In this document: piece after piece, positions 10,064 through 18,836 of the stretch
Layout: each line of letters begins with the position of its first letter
Position numbering within the stretch: position 1 is the first letter of the stretch
Source: Azonexus hydrophilus DSM 23864
Lineage (GTDB): Bacteria > Pseudomonadota > Gammaproteobacteria > Burkholderiales > Rhodocyclaceae
DNA: 64,000 nt
Direction of reading: 5' to 3'
NCBI RefSeq assembly: GCF_000429605.1
Contig: NZ_AUCE01000013.1
Coordinates: 124,001 to 188,000 of the forward strand
The notes under the pieces: model-generated
Told to the model about the DNA's origin: nothing
Database searches by the model: none
The model's input: the letters and a program-made list of their open reading frames with translations, nothing else
Made by a program: the position numbers and the translations under genes

Positions 10064-12135
10064 CAATGGCCCCCGTTCTCCCGTGGCTCTTCGGGCGGCA
10101 GCAGGAAACTGCGCGGTTGCTGGCGGAAACGCCGGCCGAGTGCCGCCAGCAAGGGGCCCCAGTGGGCGAAGGCGATGCGCCGGGCACCCATGGCCGTGCG
10201 CAAGGCCAGCGCGAAGCTGACGCCGAGGTTGGTCAGCCCGATCAGGGCGACGCCGAGTGCGCCCCACAGCAAAGCCTGCCAGGCCATGGCGAACTCGAAA
10301 CCGCCGAAGGCGTAACCGAGGTTGGCCGAGGAGAAGGCAATGTGGCGGATGTCGAGTGGCAGGCCGAGCAGGGTGCCGATCATGCCGGTCGAGCCGAGCA
10401 TGCAGCCAAACAACAGGTTGCCCATGATGCCGCCGAGGTGGCTTTCGATGTAGTCGCCGGTGCGTACAGCCCTGTCCTTGCCGGCCAGTCGTTGCAGCCA
10501 GCCGAGACGGGCGATGCGCGGGCCGATGTTGGCGTAGGCGGCACGGTTGTCGAAATAGCCGCTGATCAGGCCGGACAGGAATAGAAAGAAGCCGGCAATG
10601 GCCGCGTGCGGGACCGCCCACGACAGCGGATCGAGATCGGCCATCAGGTGCGCCGCCTTGGCGGTGTCGACCGGCGGCCCGCCGAACAGGAAGGCGGCGG
10701 CGAGGCTGACCAGGATGGCCACCGGCAGGGCGACCATGACATTGCCGCCGATGGCCGCCAGTTGGCTGCGGCTGACCGCTGCCGCGACATCGGCAATGCG
10801 TTCGAGGTCGGCCTGGCGATTGGGTTTGAGACCGTCGAGCAGACCGGCCAGCGTCTGTGCGGTCATGGCCGGCTGCTTGGTGGCGACGGTGAAGCCGAGC
10901 AGGAAGATGGTGACGAAGCCCAGGCCGTAGATCATGCTGAACAGAAAGGCTTCGACGAACAGCGGTGCCCCAAGTGCCGCCGCCTTGATCTTGAGCAGCG
11001 CCATGATGCCGATCAGGATGCCGGCACCGGCCGCCGAACGCCACATCCGGTGGTAGTCGGTACGGGTTTCGCAGATGTAGTGTTCACCCGAGCGGGCGGC
11101 GTTTTCGGTGACGCGCACGGCGAGCACGCCGGACAGTTGCTGCATGTAGTGACGCAGGCTGTGACGGCGGTTTTCAGCGAGGAAAACCTCGCGGGCGAAG
11201 ATCGTCCAGTCGCGGATGGCGACCTCGTGCGGGGCATTGCGCAGGCCGGCGGTGAGGATGCGGGTGAGTTCGGTGATCCGCTGCAGGCTTTGTTCGCTGC
11301 GGGTCAGAATGTACGAAAGATGAAGGCTGGTACCGATGGTGAGTGCCCGCTTACGGATTCGGTTCAGGGTGTCCTGGCACTGGTCGACAATGACCAGCAA
11401 CTGGTCGCCGTTGTCGAAGCGACTGTCGTCGCCGTCGAGTCCGGCGCGGAAGCCGCGGACGAATTCCAGTGCCTCGGCCGACAATGCGACGAAGCGCGGC
11501 GAATCATCCTCGAGGTTGGGCGACGCACGCATCAGTTCGCCTTCCAGGCCGAGGCCGCTGACCCGATGGGCGAGCAGCAGCAGCGCGTCGAGCATCTGCT
11601 CCTGGACGCCGCGCCGGTCCATTTCACGGAAGGTTTCGGGCGGCGCCAGAATTTCCCAGAAGCGGTGCGCCAGTTCGGCCGGGACGGCCTCCAGCCAGCG
11701 CCAGTCGTCGCGGTCGGAGAAGATCAGGTGCAGGCAGTCCTTCATCCGTCTTTCGTCGGGTACCTCGGGCAGCAGTCGGTTGCCGAGGATGCGCCACCAT
11801 TCGGAGAAGAAGCCGGTGCCGGGCAGGATGCCGCTGTCGGTGAAAAAACTCAGCAGGCGGCGGCTGCCGACGAAATGGATGACGTGATGCCGGAAGCCGG
11901 CGCGCAATGCCTCGTCGTCTTCCAGGCGCTCGAGCATCAGTGCGTAGCGCCGGTTGCTCTGGTCGTCGTTTGTATCCTCCGGGCGCAGGGCGGCGATCAG
12001 CCGGCGCAGCAATTCAAGCTCACAGGCTTCCGGATTGCGGAAATCTTCCAGTGCGGCAAGTAGGCGCTGGTCGCCGGTGGGGCGGAAGTCGCCAAAGTAG
12101 CGGGTCAGGCGGCGGATGAGTGTTTTCAAAGGCAT
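10063..12135 (-). CDS. SpcR-type ('site-specific recombinase', Gcr) membrane protein
   Basis: A 690-residue protein matching the PF10136 family from memory (LEDFRNPEACELELLRRLI near the start; FFSEWWRILGNRLLPEVPDE around residue 110). Family members are often called site-specific recombinases after a neisserial report, yet I see neither serine- nor tyrosine-recombinase catalytic motifs. Residues about 370-620 contain six or so strongly hydrophobic segments, so it is an integral inner-membrane protein. It is the first gene of the operon with tamA and tamB, overlapping tamA by one base. That context points to envelope biogenesis rather than DNA recombination. Confidence 0.8.
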   Translation of the reverse strand: MPLKTLIRRLTRYFGDFRPTGDQRLLAALEDFRNPEACELELLRRLIAALRPEDTNDDQSNRRYALMLERLEDDEALRAGFRHHVIHFVGSRRLLSFFTDSGILPGTGFFSEWWRILGNRLLPEVPDERRMKDCLHLIFSDRDDWRWLEAVPAELAHRFWEILAPPETFREMDRRGVQEQMLDALLLLAHRVSGLGLEGELMRASPNLEDDSPRFVALSAEALEFVRGFRAGLDGDDSRFDNGDQLLVIVDQCQDTLNRIRKRALTIGTSLHLSYILTRSEQSLQRITELTRILTAGLRNAPHEVAIRDWTIFAREVFLAENRRHSLRHYMQQLSGVLAVRVTENAARSGEHYICETRTDYHRMWRSAAGAGILIGIMALLKIKAAALGAPLFVEAFLFSMIYGLGFVTIFLLGFTVATKQPAMTAQTLAGLLDGLKPNRQADLERIADVAAAVSRSQLAAIGGNVMVALPVAILVSLAAAFLFGGPPVDTAKAAHLMADLDPLSWAVPHAAIAGFFLFLSGLISGYFDNRAAYANIGPRIARLGWLQRLAGKDRAVRTGDYIESHLGGIMGNLLFGCMLGSTGMIGTLLGLPLDIRHIAFSSANLGYAFGGFEFAMAWQALLWGALGVALIGLTNLGVSFALALRTAMGARRIAFAHWGPLLAALGRRFRQQPRSFLLPPEEPRENGGH

Positions 12136-12217
12136 CGGCGGGGCAAACGGAACTGCCCGGTGGTTCAGGTTGCACCATGATATCCCGTGGTGCGCTAAAC
12201 CCGTTCTTTCCCGCTTG

Positions 12218-12245
12218 TTGTCTTGGTGACGATTCGTAATAGAAT
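12218..12245 (+). promoter_or_regulatory. Putative sigma-70 promoter of the OmpA-family gene
   Basis: TTGTCT at 12218-12223 and TAGAAT at 12240-12245 are separated by 16 bp and lie about 44 bp before the ATG, giving a short AT-rich leader. Confidence 0.5.
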
Positions 12246-12288
12246 GCGTGCTGCAATATCAATAACAACCCTTTCAACAGGAAGAAAC

Positions 12289-12939
12289 ATGAACCTCGTC
12301 AAGAAATCCATCGCTGTTGCCCTGCTGGCCGGCATCGGCTTCTCTGCCGTTGCCCAGGAACGCGTCTATGTCATCGACCAGCGCGACGTCGTCGCCAAGT
12401 CGGGTACCGGCCTGTGCTGGCGCACCGGCTACTGGACCCCGGCCGGCGCCGCCGCCGACAAGGCCGGTTGCGAATGCGACAAGGACCTGCTGCCGAAGGA
12501 AACCTGCGAAGGCAAGGCTGCCGCTGCTGCAACCCCGGCTGTCGCCGGCCCGAAGCCGACCGGTGAAAAGATCACCGTCGCCGCTGACGCCCTGTTCGAC
12601 TTCAACAAGGCTGTCCTGCGTCCGGAAGGCAAGGCCAAGCTCGACGAACTGGTTGCCAAGGCTGCCCAGATCAAGCTCGAAGTGATCCTGGCCGTCGGCC
12701 ACACCGACCGCATCGGCGGTGCTGCCTACAACCAGACCCTGTCCGAGAAGCGTGCTGCTGCGGTCAAGGAATACCTGGTTGCCAAGGGCATCGAAGCCAA
12801 CCGCATCTACACCGAAGGCAAGGGCAAGACCCAGCCGGTCACCGGCGACACCTGCAAGGGCAACGCCAAGACCCCGGCCCTGATCGCCTGCCTGCAGCCG
12901 GATCGCCGCGTCGACATCGAAGTCATCGGCACCAAGTAA
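12289..12939 (+). CDS. OmpA-family outer-membrane/peptidoglycan-binding protein
   Basis: 216 residues starting at an ATG preceded by AGGAAG. A signal peptide (about residues 1-22, cleavage after AVA) is followed by a short linker containing two cysteine pairs (LCW, CECDK, ETC), then an Ala/Pro hinge and an OmpA C-terminal domain (about residues 95-216). The domain has the diagnostic FDFNKAVLRPEG, GHTDRIGGAAYNQTLSEKRA and DRRVDIEV motifs that bind diaminopimelate of peptidoglycan. No beta barrel is present, so it is a periplasmic or lipid-independent tether. Base composition and regular codon use suggest high expression. It has its own promoter and a strong terminator, so it is monocistronic. 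Confidence 0.93.
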   Translation: MNLVKKSIAVALLAGIGFSAVAQERVYVIDQRDVVAKSGTGLCWRTGYWTPAGAAADKAGCECDKDLLPKETCEGKAAAAATPAVAGPKPTGEKITVAADALFDFNKAVLRPEGKAKLDELVAKAAQIKLEVILAVGHTDRIGGAAYNQTLSEKRAAAVKEYLVAKGIEANRIYTEGKGKTQPVTGDTCKGNAKTPALIACLQPDRRVDIEVIGTK

Positions 12940-12957
12940 TAGCGACTTTGTTGCACG

Positions 12958-12983
12958 AAGCCCTGCCTCGGCAGGGCTTTTTT
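12958..12983 (+). terminator. Rho-independent terminator of the OmpA-family gene
   Basis: AAGCCCTGC at 12958-12966 pairs with GCAGGGCTT at 12971-12979 across a CTCG tetraloop, followed by a run of six T. It begins 18 bp past the stop codon. Confidence 0.93.
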
Positions 12984-12998
12984 ACATCTGGAAGTCCT

Positions 12999-15164
12999 TT
13001 GTCATTATTGCATCGCTCCCTGTTGGTCCTGAGCCTGGTCGTTACCAGCATCCCGGGTATCGCGGCCGAGCCGCCGCGCGTCGGGCTGGTGCTCGGCGGT
13101 GGCGGCGCGCGCGGTGCCGCGCATATCGGCGTGCTCGAAGTGCTGGCCGAACAGCGCATCCCGATTGCTTGTGTCGCCGGCACCAGCATGGGGGGGCTGG
13201 TTGCCGGAGCCTGGGCCGCAGGCGTCACGCCGGCCAGGATGCAGCAAGCGCTGGCGGCCGTAGACTGGTCGGACATGTTCCTCGACAACCCCGACTATGG
13301 CGAGATGAGCCATCGTAACCGGGCCATTTCCCGGCTGTATCTGCCGGGTTCCGAAAGTGGGGTCGGCGCCGACGGCGTCCGCTACCAGGGCGGCGTCGTT
13401 GCCGGGCAGAAGATCAAACTGTTCTTCAACCGTCTGGTCGGCGGCAGCCGCATCGAGCAGCTGGCGCTACCCTTGTCGATTGTCGCCACCGATATTGGCA
13501 GCGGCGAGGCCGTGGTGTTCCGCGACGGCGATCTGAGCACGGCCATGCGCGCCAGCATGTCGGTTCCCGGCCTGCTGGCACCGGTCGAGCAAGGCGGGCG
13601 CAAGCTGGTCGATGGTGGCTTGGTCGACAACCTGCCGGTGGCGGAAATCCGCGAACGCTGTGCAGCCGATGTGCTGATCGTCGTCGATGTCGGCACCCCG
13701 CTGCTCAAGGCCGATGAGGTCGGTTCCCTGCTGACGGTGTCGGCGCAGATGATCGGCATCCTGACCCGGCAGAACGTGGCCCGTTCGCTGGCCCTGCTGG
13801 GCGAGCGGGACATCCTGATCCAGCCGGCGCTCGACGGCATCCGTGCCGGCGACTTTCCACGTCACGCCGAAGCGGCGGTGCGCGGCCGACAGGCGGCGCA
13901 GGCCGTGGCCGAGCGCCTGGCTCCGCTGGCCCTGGCGCCGGCCGACTATCTCGCCTGGTGGCAGGGCATCGAGGCCCAGGCTGCTGCACCGCTGCGGGTT
14001 GACGCGATCGAGGTGGCCGGCTTGGGTCGGGTCAATCCGCGCTCGCTTGATCGCTTCATCGATATTGCGCCTGGTGACGTGGTTTCGGCTGAGCGTATCG
14101 ACCGCAGCTTGTTGCGTATTTACGGCGATGGCGATTACGAGAGCGTCGATTACGCGGTGATCGGCAATGCCGGACGCAATACCCTGCGCATCATGCCGGT
14201 CGAGAAACCCTGGGGGCCGGATTATCTGCGTTTCGGCATCCATCTCGCCGCCGACAGCGGTGACGGGGCGTCGTTCGGCGTCCGCGCCGCCTATCACCGG
14301 ACCTGGCTGAATGCCCTGGGTGGCGAATTGCTCTATCACGCCGAACTGGGCTCGCATAATCGCCTGGGGGTGAATCTCCATCAGCCGCTTGATCCCGCGC
14401 AGCGTTACTTCGCCGAAGCGCTGGCCGGTGTCGAGCAGGAGCGCCTGAGCGTGTTCGAGGACGATCGGCGGATCGCCAAGTACAAAGTCACCGAGTCGCG
14501 CCTGGGGGGATGGCTGGGGTACAACGCCCACGTCTATGGGGCGGTACGCTTCGGCTGGCTGCAGCGTCGCCGCGATTACCGGCTCGATACCGGAACCCTG
14601 GCGCTGCCGCGCGGTGATGTCACCTTCGGTGGCTGGCAGGCAACGCTCGATTTCGACCGTTCCGACCGCATGTATTTCCCGACCCGGGGCTGGGCCGCCC
14701 ATCTGAACTATTTCCATTCACCGGCTCGCGATTACGCGCGTTTCGATGCCGAGCTGCGCGGGGCCTTTACCCTGGCCGATACCGTGTTCAATGCCCGGGT
14801 CGCCTACACCGGGTCGCCGCGCGGCAAATTGCCGGCCTACGACGCCGGCCGGCTGGGCGGCTTTCTCAACATGACCGCCTACAGCACTGGGCAGCTGCTC
14901 GGCGACGACATCCAGTACGCCGGTCTGCGCAGCGAACGAATCATCGGTCGCCTGCCGCTGGGGCTGCGGGGCGACATGCGTTTCGGCGTGGCCCTCGAAG
15001 CCGCCCGTCTGGGCCGGCGCTTCAGCGAAACCGGGCGCGACGGCTGGCTGGATTCGCTGGCCTTTTACCTCGGCGGCGAGACGCCGCTCGGACCGGCCTA
15101 TCTCGGTATCGGCCACTCGCGGCAGGGCACATCCAATCTGTTCCTGTTCATCGGTACGCCATGA
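12999..15164 (+). CDS. Secreted patatin-like phospholipase with C-terminal outer-membrane barrel (PlpD-like, type Vd)
   Basis: The best start is the TTG at 12999 just after GGAAG; a TTG at 13008 is the alternative, and the farther upstream frame lies inside the preceding terminator. After a signal peptide ending around IPGIAA comes a patatin domain with the oxyanion loop GGGGARG (residues 33-39), nucleophile Ser63 in GTSMGG and catalytic Asp205 in DGG, so the Ser-Asp dyad is intact. A POTRA-like segment (about residues 330-400, starting LRVDAIEVAGL) and a surface-antigen/Omp85-type barrel with PTRGW follow. PlpD-type proteins export their lipase domain through the barrel. The stop overlaps the next start by 4 nt. 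Confidence 0.9.
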   Translation: MSLLHRSLLVLSLVVTSIPGIAAEPPRVGLVLGGGGARGAAHIGVLEVLAEQRIPIACVAGTSMGGLVAGAWAAGVTPARMQQALAAVDWSDMFLDNPDYGEMSHRNRAISRLYLPGSESGVGADGVRYQGGVVAGQKIKLFFNRLVGGSRIEQLALPLSIVATDIGSGEAVVFRDGDLSTAMRASMSVPGLLAPVEQGGRKLVDGGLVDNLPVAEIRERCAADVLIVVDVGTPLLKADEVGSLLTVSAQMIGILTRQNVARSLALLGERDILIQPALDGIRAGDFPRHAEAAVRGRQAAQAVAERLAPLALAPADYLAWWQGIEAQAAAPLRVDAIEVAGLGRVNPRSLDRFIDIAPGDVVSAERIDRSLLRIYGDGDYESVDYAVIGNAGRNTLRIMPVEKPWGPDYLRFGIHLAADSGDGASFGVRAAYHRTWLNALGGELLYHAELGSHNRLGVNLHQPLDPAQRYFAEALAGVEQERLSVFEDDRRIAKYKVTESRLGGWLGYNAHVYGAVRFGWLQRRRDYRLDTGTLALPRGDVTFGGWQATLDFDRSDRMYFPTRGWAAHLNYFHSPARDYARFDAELRGAFTLADTVFNARVAYTGSPRGKLPAYDAGRLGGFLNMTAYSTGQLLGDDIQYAGLRSERIIGRLPLGLRGDMRFGVALEAARLGRRFSETGRDGWLDSLAFYLGGETPLGPAYLGIGHSRQGTSNLFLFIGTP

Positions 15165-17809
15165 GCCAGGACACCCTCCATCTTTGTGCCACCAGTCGAC
15201 TGGCCCAGATCCTGCGCGACGAAGTCCCGACTGGATCGGGCGCCTGGCAGACGCCCGCGGCGCTGACCATGGTCCAGTGGCTGTCGGCGCTGGCCGACGA
15301 AGCAGTGCTCGGCGGTGATGCCGCGCTGCCGCAAGCCTTGGACAGCGAAGCCGAGCGCCTGCTTTGGGAACAGGTGATCGCCGATGCCCTGAGCAGCGGC
15401 GCCGGTGCGGCGGCACCGTTGTTCGATCTGCCCGGCCTGGCGGCGTCGGCCATGGACGCGCACGCCCTGTGTCGGCGCTGGGGGCTGACCGCCGGCGGCG
15501 CGGCCGATGAGGCGCGTCTGTTCGCCGCCTGGCAGGCGGCTTTCCTCAAGCGTTGCCGCGACGGCGGCTGGATCGATCCCGCCAGTCTGCAACTTGAACT
15601 GCTTGACCGCCTGGCGGCCGGCCAGTTCGTTCTGCCGGCGCAAGTCGTGCTGTGCGGCTTCGACCGCCTGACGCCGCTGGAGCAACGATTCATCGACGTG
15701 CTTCAGGCGCGTGGGGTGGATGTCTCGGAACGCGATTTCTCGGTACCTGCCGGGCCGCCGACTGTCCATGCCTGCGCCGATGCCACCGCCGAATGCCATG
15801 CCGCCGTGAGCTGGGCGCTGGCGCAACTGGCTGAGCATCCCGGCCGGCGCATTGGCATCGTCGCGCCGGATCTCGCTGGCGTTCGTGACCGCCTCGCCGG
15901 CCTGCTCGACGAAGCCCTGCATCTTCCGGCGCTACGTCCCGATGGCGCGGAACTGCCGCGCAGCTACAACATCTCGCTCGGCCGGCCGCTGGCCGAACAG
16001 CCACTGGTGCGCAGTGCGCTCGATCTGCTGGCCCTGGGCAGCGGTCGTGCGGCCTTCGAGCAGTCGCGTTTGTCGACGCTGCTGCTCGGTGCCTTCTGGG
16101 CTGGCGACGTCAGCGAAGCCGATGCGCGGGCCTGTCTGGATGCGGCGATGCGCCGCGACCTGCCCTATTTCACCCAGGTGCCAGCCCTGCTGCGGCTGGC
16201 GGCGCGTCAAGCCCAATCCTGCCCGCGCACGGTTGATGCGCTGAATGGCGCGCTGGCGATGCTGGCCGAAGCGCCGCGCAGCCAGTTACCGGGCGCCTGG
16301 GGGCGGGTTTTCCGGCAGGCGCTGGCGGCTGCCGGTTGGCCTGGCGAACGGCCTTTGTCCAGCGACGAGTTCCAGGCGCATCGGGCGTTTGGCGAAGTAC
16401 TCGACGGCTTCGGGCGGTTCGACGCGCTGCTCGGGCGCATCGGTCAGGGCGCGGCGCTGGCCCGTCTGCGCGAACTGTGCCGACAACGCCTGTTCCAGCC
16501 GGAAACCCGCGGTCAGCCGGCGATCCAGGTGCTCGGCGTGCTTGAAAGCGCCGGCCTGAATTTCGACGCCCTGTGGGTGATGGGTCTGAACGACGACCGC
16601 TGGCCGCCGCCGCCCCGGCCGAACCCACTGCTGTCAGTCGACGCCCAGCGCACGGCCGGGAGTTCGCATGCCAGCGCCGACGTCGAACTCGATTTCGCCC
16701 GCCGCGTGCATGTTCGTCTGCTGCGTTCGGCGGCTTCGGTGGTGCTGTCCTGGGCGCGCGCCGACGGCAACCGCATGCTGCGTGCCAGCCCCTTGCTCGG
16801 CGAACTGCCGGCGGCCGGCGTGCACGAGGCGCGGCTGACGACGCTGGCCACTCGCCTGGCCGTTGCTGCCGGCTGCGAATCCATCGAAGATGGCGTGGCG
16901 CCGCCGGTTGCCGAGGGCGAGGTGGTGGCCGGCGGAAGCTGGTTGCTGCGGGCGCAGGCGATCTGTCCGGCCTGGGCCTTCTATCAGTTCCGGCTCGGCG
17001 CGCAGGCCATGGAAACGCCGGTCGAAGGCCTCGACCCGGCCGCGCGCGGCACCCTGGTGCATGGCGCGCTGGAGCAGTTCTGGGGCCGCGTCGGCGGCAG
17101 TGAAGGGCTGGCGGCGCTGAGCGATGACGCCGCCCGGCGCCTTCTGGCCGAGGCGGTCGAGAAGGCGCTGGTGCACTTCGAGGAGGCGCAGCTTAGCTCC
17201 TTGCCGGAACGCTTCCGGCAACTGGAATCGGCGCGGCTGGTGCGCCTGCTCGAGCGCTGGCTGGCGGTCGAGCGCGAGCGGCCGGAGCCGTTCACCGTCG
17301 TCGCCTGCGAACAGGCGGCCAGCGTCGACATCGAAGGCATCCGCGTGAACATGGTGGTCGACCGTATCGACCGGCTGGCCGACGGCCAGCAACTGATCAT
17401 CGACTACAAGACCGGGGCTGCGATCAATATCGACAACTGGGCGTCGTCGCGCATCACCGAGCCGCAGTTGCCGATCTACGCCGCTCTGGTTGGCGATGAC
17501 GTGGTGGCCGTCGTTTTTGCCAAGGTGTTGATCGACAAACCGGCCTTTGCCGGGATTTCTGCTGCCGGCGACCTGCTGCCGGGGGTCCGTGGGCTGGCTG
17601 ATCCGCGGCAGAAGGTTTTTCCGGCGGAAAGCTTCCCCGATTGGCCGTCAGTGATTGCTCACTGGCAGGGTGCCCTGCACGGCGTGGCGCGCGAGGTCCG
17701 GGCCGGGGTTGCCGGCGTCAGCTTTGCCAGCGAGGCCGACCTCAAATATTGCGAAGTCCTGCCCTTGCTGCGCTTGCCCGAGCGACGGCGGCTGTTGCAG
17801 GCGCGTTAA
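15161..17809 (+). CDS. RecB-family PD-(D/E)XK nuclease, probable DNA repair protein (TIGR03623-like)
   Basis: 882 residues. The N-terminal two thirds resemble an inactivated UvrD-like helicase fold of the AddB kind (for example LNFDALWVMGLNDDRWPPPPRPNPLL), while the last 250 residues form a RecB-type nuclease: GTLVHGALEQFW, then VDRIDRLADGQQLIIDYKTG carrying the Asp and the D-YK active-site residues. Such proteins are thought to process DNA ends together with a UvrD/AddA-like helicase, usually encoded next door. Here the following gene is an unrelated LysR regulator on the other strand, so the partner is absent from this locus. Its ATGA overlap with the patatin gene implies cotranscription. 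Confidence 0.85.
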   Translation: MSQDTLHLCATSRLAQILRDEVPTGSGAWQTPAALTMVQWLSALADEAVLGGDAALPQALDSEAERLLWEQVIADALSSGAGAAAPLFDLPGLAASAMDAHALCRRWGLTAGGAADEARLFAAWQAAFLKRCRDGGWIDPASLQLELLDRLAAGQFVLPAQVVLCGFDRLTPLEQRFIDVLQARGVDVSERDFSVPAGPPTVHACADATAECHAAVSWALAQLAEHPGRRIGIVAPDLAGVRDRLAGLLDEALHLPALRPDGAELPRSYNISLGRPLAEQPLVRSALDLLALGSGRAAFEQSRLSTLLLGAFWAGDVSEADARACLDAAMRRDLPYFTQVPALLRLAARQAQSCPRTVDALNGALAMLAEAPRSQLPGAWGRVFRQALAAAGWPGERPLSSDEFQAHRAFGEVLDGFGRFDALLGRIGQGAALARLRELCRQRLFQPETRGQPAIQVLGVLESAGLNFDALWVMGLNDDRWPPPPRPNPLLSVDAQRTAGSSHASADVELDFARRVHVRLLRSAASVVLSWARADGNRMLRASPLLGELPAAGVHEARLTTLATRLAVAAGCESIEDGVAPPVAEGEVVAGGSWLLRAQAICPAWAFYQFRLGAQAMETPVEGLDPAARGTLVHGALEQFWGRVGGSEGLAALSDDAARRLLAEAVEKALVHFEEAQLSSLPERFRQLESARLVRLLERWLAVERERPEPFTVVACEQAASVDIEGIRVNMVVDRIDRLADGQQLIIDYKTGAAINIDNWASSRITEPQLPIYAALVGDDVVAVVFAKVLIDKPAFAGISAAGDLLPGVRGLADPRQKVFPAESFPDWPSVIAHWQGALHGVAREVRAGVAGVSFASEADLKYCEVLPLLRLPERRRLLQAR

Positions 17810-18729
17810 TCCTCGCCGCTGTCGAGCCCGGCGCTCAACGCGGCGATGACTTCCGGTCGCGCCAGTTCGTCGAGAAACCACTGCAGCGCCTTGCCGACCT
17901 GACGGTTGCGCCAGGCGATATGGCTGCGTATCGGCGGGTGCGGCTCGGCGGTGCGCAGTTCGACCAGCCGGCCGGCGGCGATTTCCGGGTCGGCGATCCA
18001 GCCGGGCAGGTGGCCGACGCCGAGGCCGGCCAGCTGGGCGGCGGCCTTGGCCCGCATGTCGGGGACGCGCAAGGCGTCCTGGCCGTCCTGCAGGCCGATG
18101 GTGCGCGCGGTCAGTTCCTGCGAGGTGTCGGCGATGACGATGGCGCGGTGCAGGGCCAGGTCGGCGGCAGTGATCGGCGTCGGCGCACGGGCCAGGGGAT
18201 GGTCGGGGGCGACGACCAGACGCATCCGGGGGCGGCACAACTGGCGGCTGCCAATGCCGCCCCGGGCCGGCGGATCGCCGGGCGCGCCGATGACCAGGTC
18301 GGCACGGTCGGTGGCCAGGGCATCCCAGGTGCCGCCGAGGACTTCGTTGGACAGGCGGATCTGGGTCTGGTGACCGGCATCGTAGAAACGCCGGATCAGC
18401 GGCAGCAGGCGCTCAGCCGGGATGATCGCGTCGAGGCCGATGCGCAGTTCCGACTCCCAGCCGGTGGCGATGCGCTGGATGCGGCGCTCCAGTTCGCGGG
18501 CGGCGCGCAGCAGGTGGCGACCGTCGTCGAGCAGGGTGCGGCCTGCGTCGTTGAGCATGGCACGCCGGCCTTCGCGGATGAACAGCGTGATGTCGAGGTC
18601 GCTTTCCAGCTTGGCCACCGCGTGCGATAGCGCCGACGGCACCCGGTGCAGGGCCTTGGCGGCAGCGGTGAAGCTGCCGTGCCGGTCGATGGCGTCGAGA
18701 ACCTGGAGCAGTTCGAGGGAGATTTTCAT
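17806..18729 (-). CDS. LysR-family transcriptional regulator
   Basis: 307 residues from the ATG at 18729, where the canonical LysR N-terminus begins (winged helix with FTAAAKALHRVPSALSHAVAKLE at residues 16-38). The C-terminal co-inducer domain runs from about residue 90 (ESELRIGLDAIIP). DLVIGAPGDPP and GHLPGWI are typical family positions. The best remembered relatives are YhaJ/PgrR-like or glycine-cleavage-like regulators, but the ligand cannot be assigned. It is convergent with the nuclease gene, sharing four bases at their stop codons, and divergent from the two-receiver protein, with 107 bp between starts. Confidence 0.9.
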   Translation of the reverse strand: MKISLELLQVLDAIDRHGSFTAAAKALHRVPSALSHAVAKLESDLDITLFIREGRRAMLNDAGRTLLDDGRHLLRAARELERRIQRIATGWESELRIGLDAIIPAERLLPLIRRFYDAGHQTQIRLSNEVLGGTWDALATDRADLVIGAPGDPPARGGIGSRQLCRPRMRLVVAPDHPLARAPTPITAADLALHRAIVIADTSQELTARTIGLQDGQDALRVPDMRAKAAAQLAGLGVGHLPGWIADPEIAAGRLVELRTAEPHPPIRSHIAWRNRQVGKALQWFLDELARPEVIAALSAGLDSGED

Positions 18730-18836
18730 GGGATTTCCGGATCGATGCGCGGATTTTACGCCCCGGATGACTGCCGTGTCGGTTTCTCGAGTGCCTGCTA
18801 TAGTGAGTGCATTCACGCTATCCGGAGTCTGTGCGC

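Noticed and set aside
8414-10315. 633-codon plus-strand frame over tamA
   Set aside because: Low-complexity product; tamA on the minus strand has signal peptide, POTRA and barrel features.
10063-12135. Mobile-element recombinase
   Set aside because: The family name suggests it, but the protein has membrane helices and no serine or tyrosine recombinase motif, and there are no flanking repeats.
12948-12998. Earlier TTG start for the patatin gene
   Set aside because: It would place the N-terminus within the preceding terminator hairpin and lacks a ribosome-binding site; 12999 follows GGAAG and begins a proper signal peptide.
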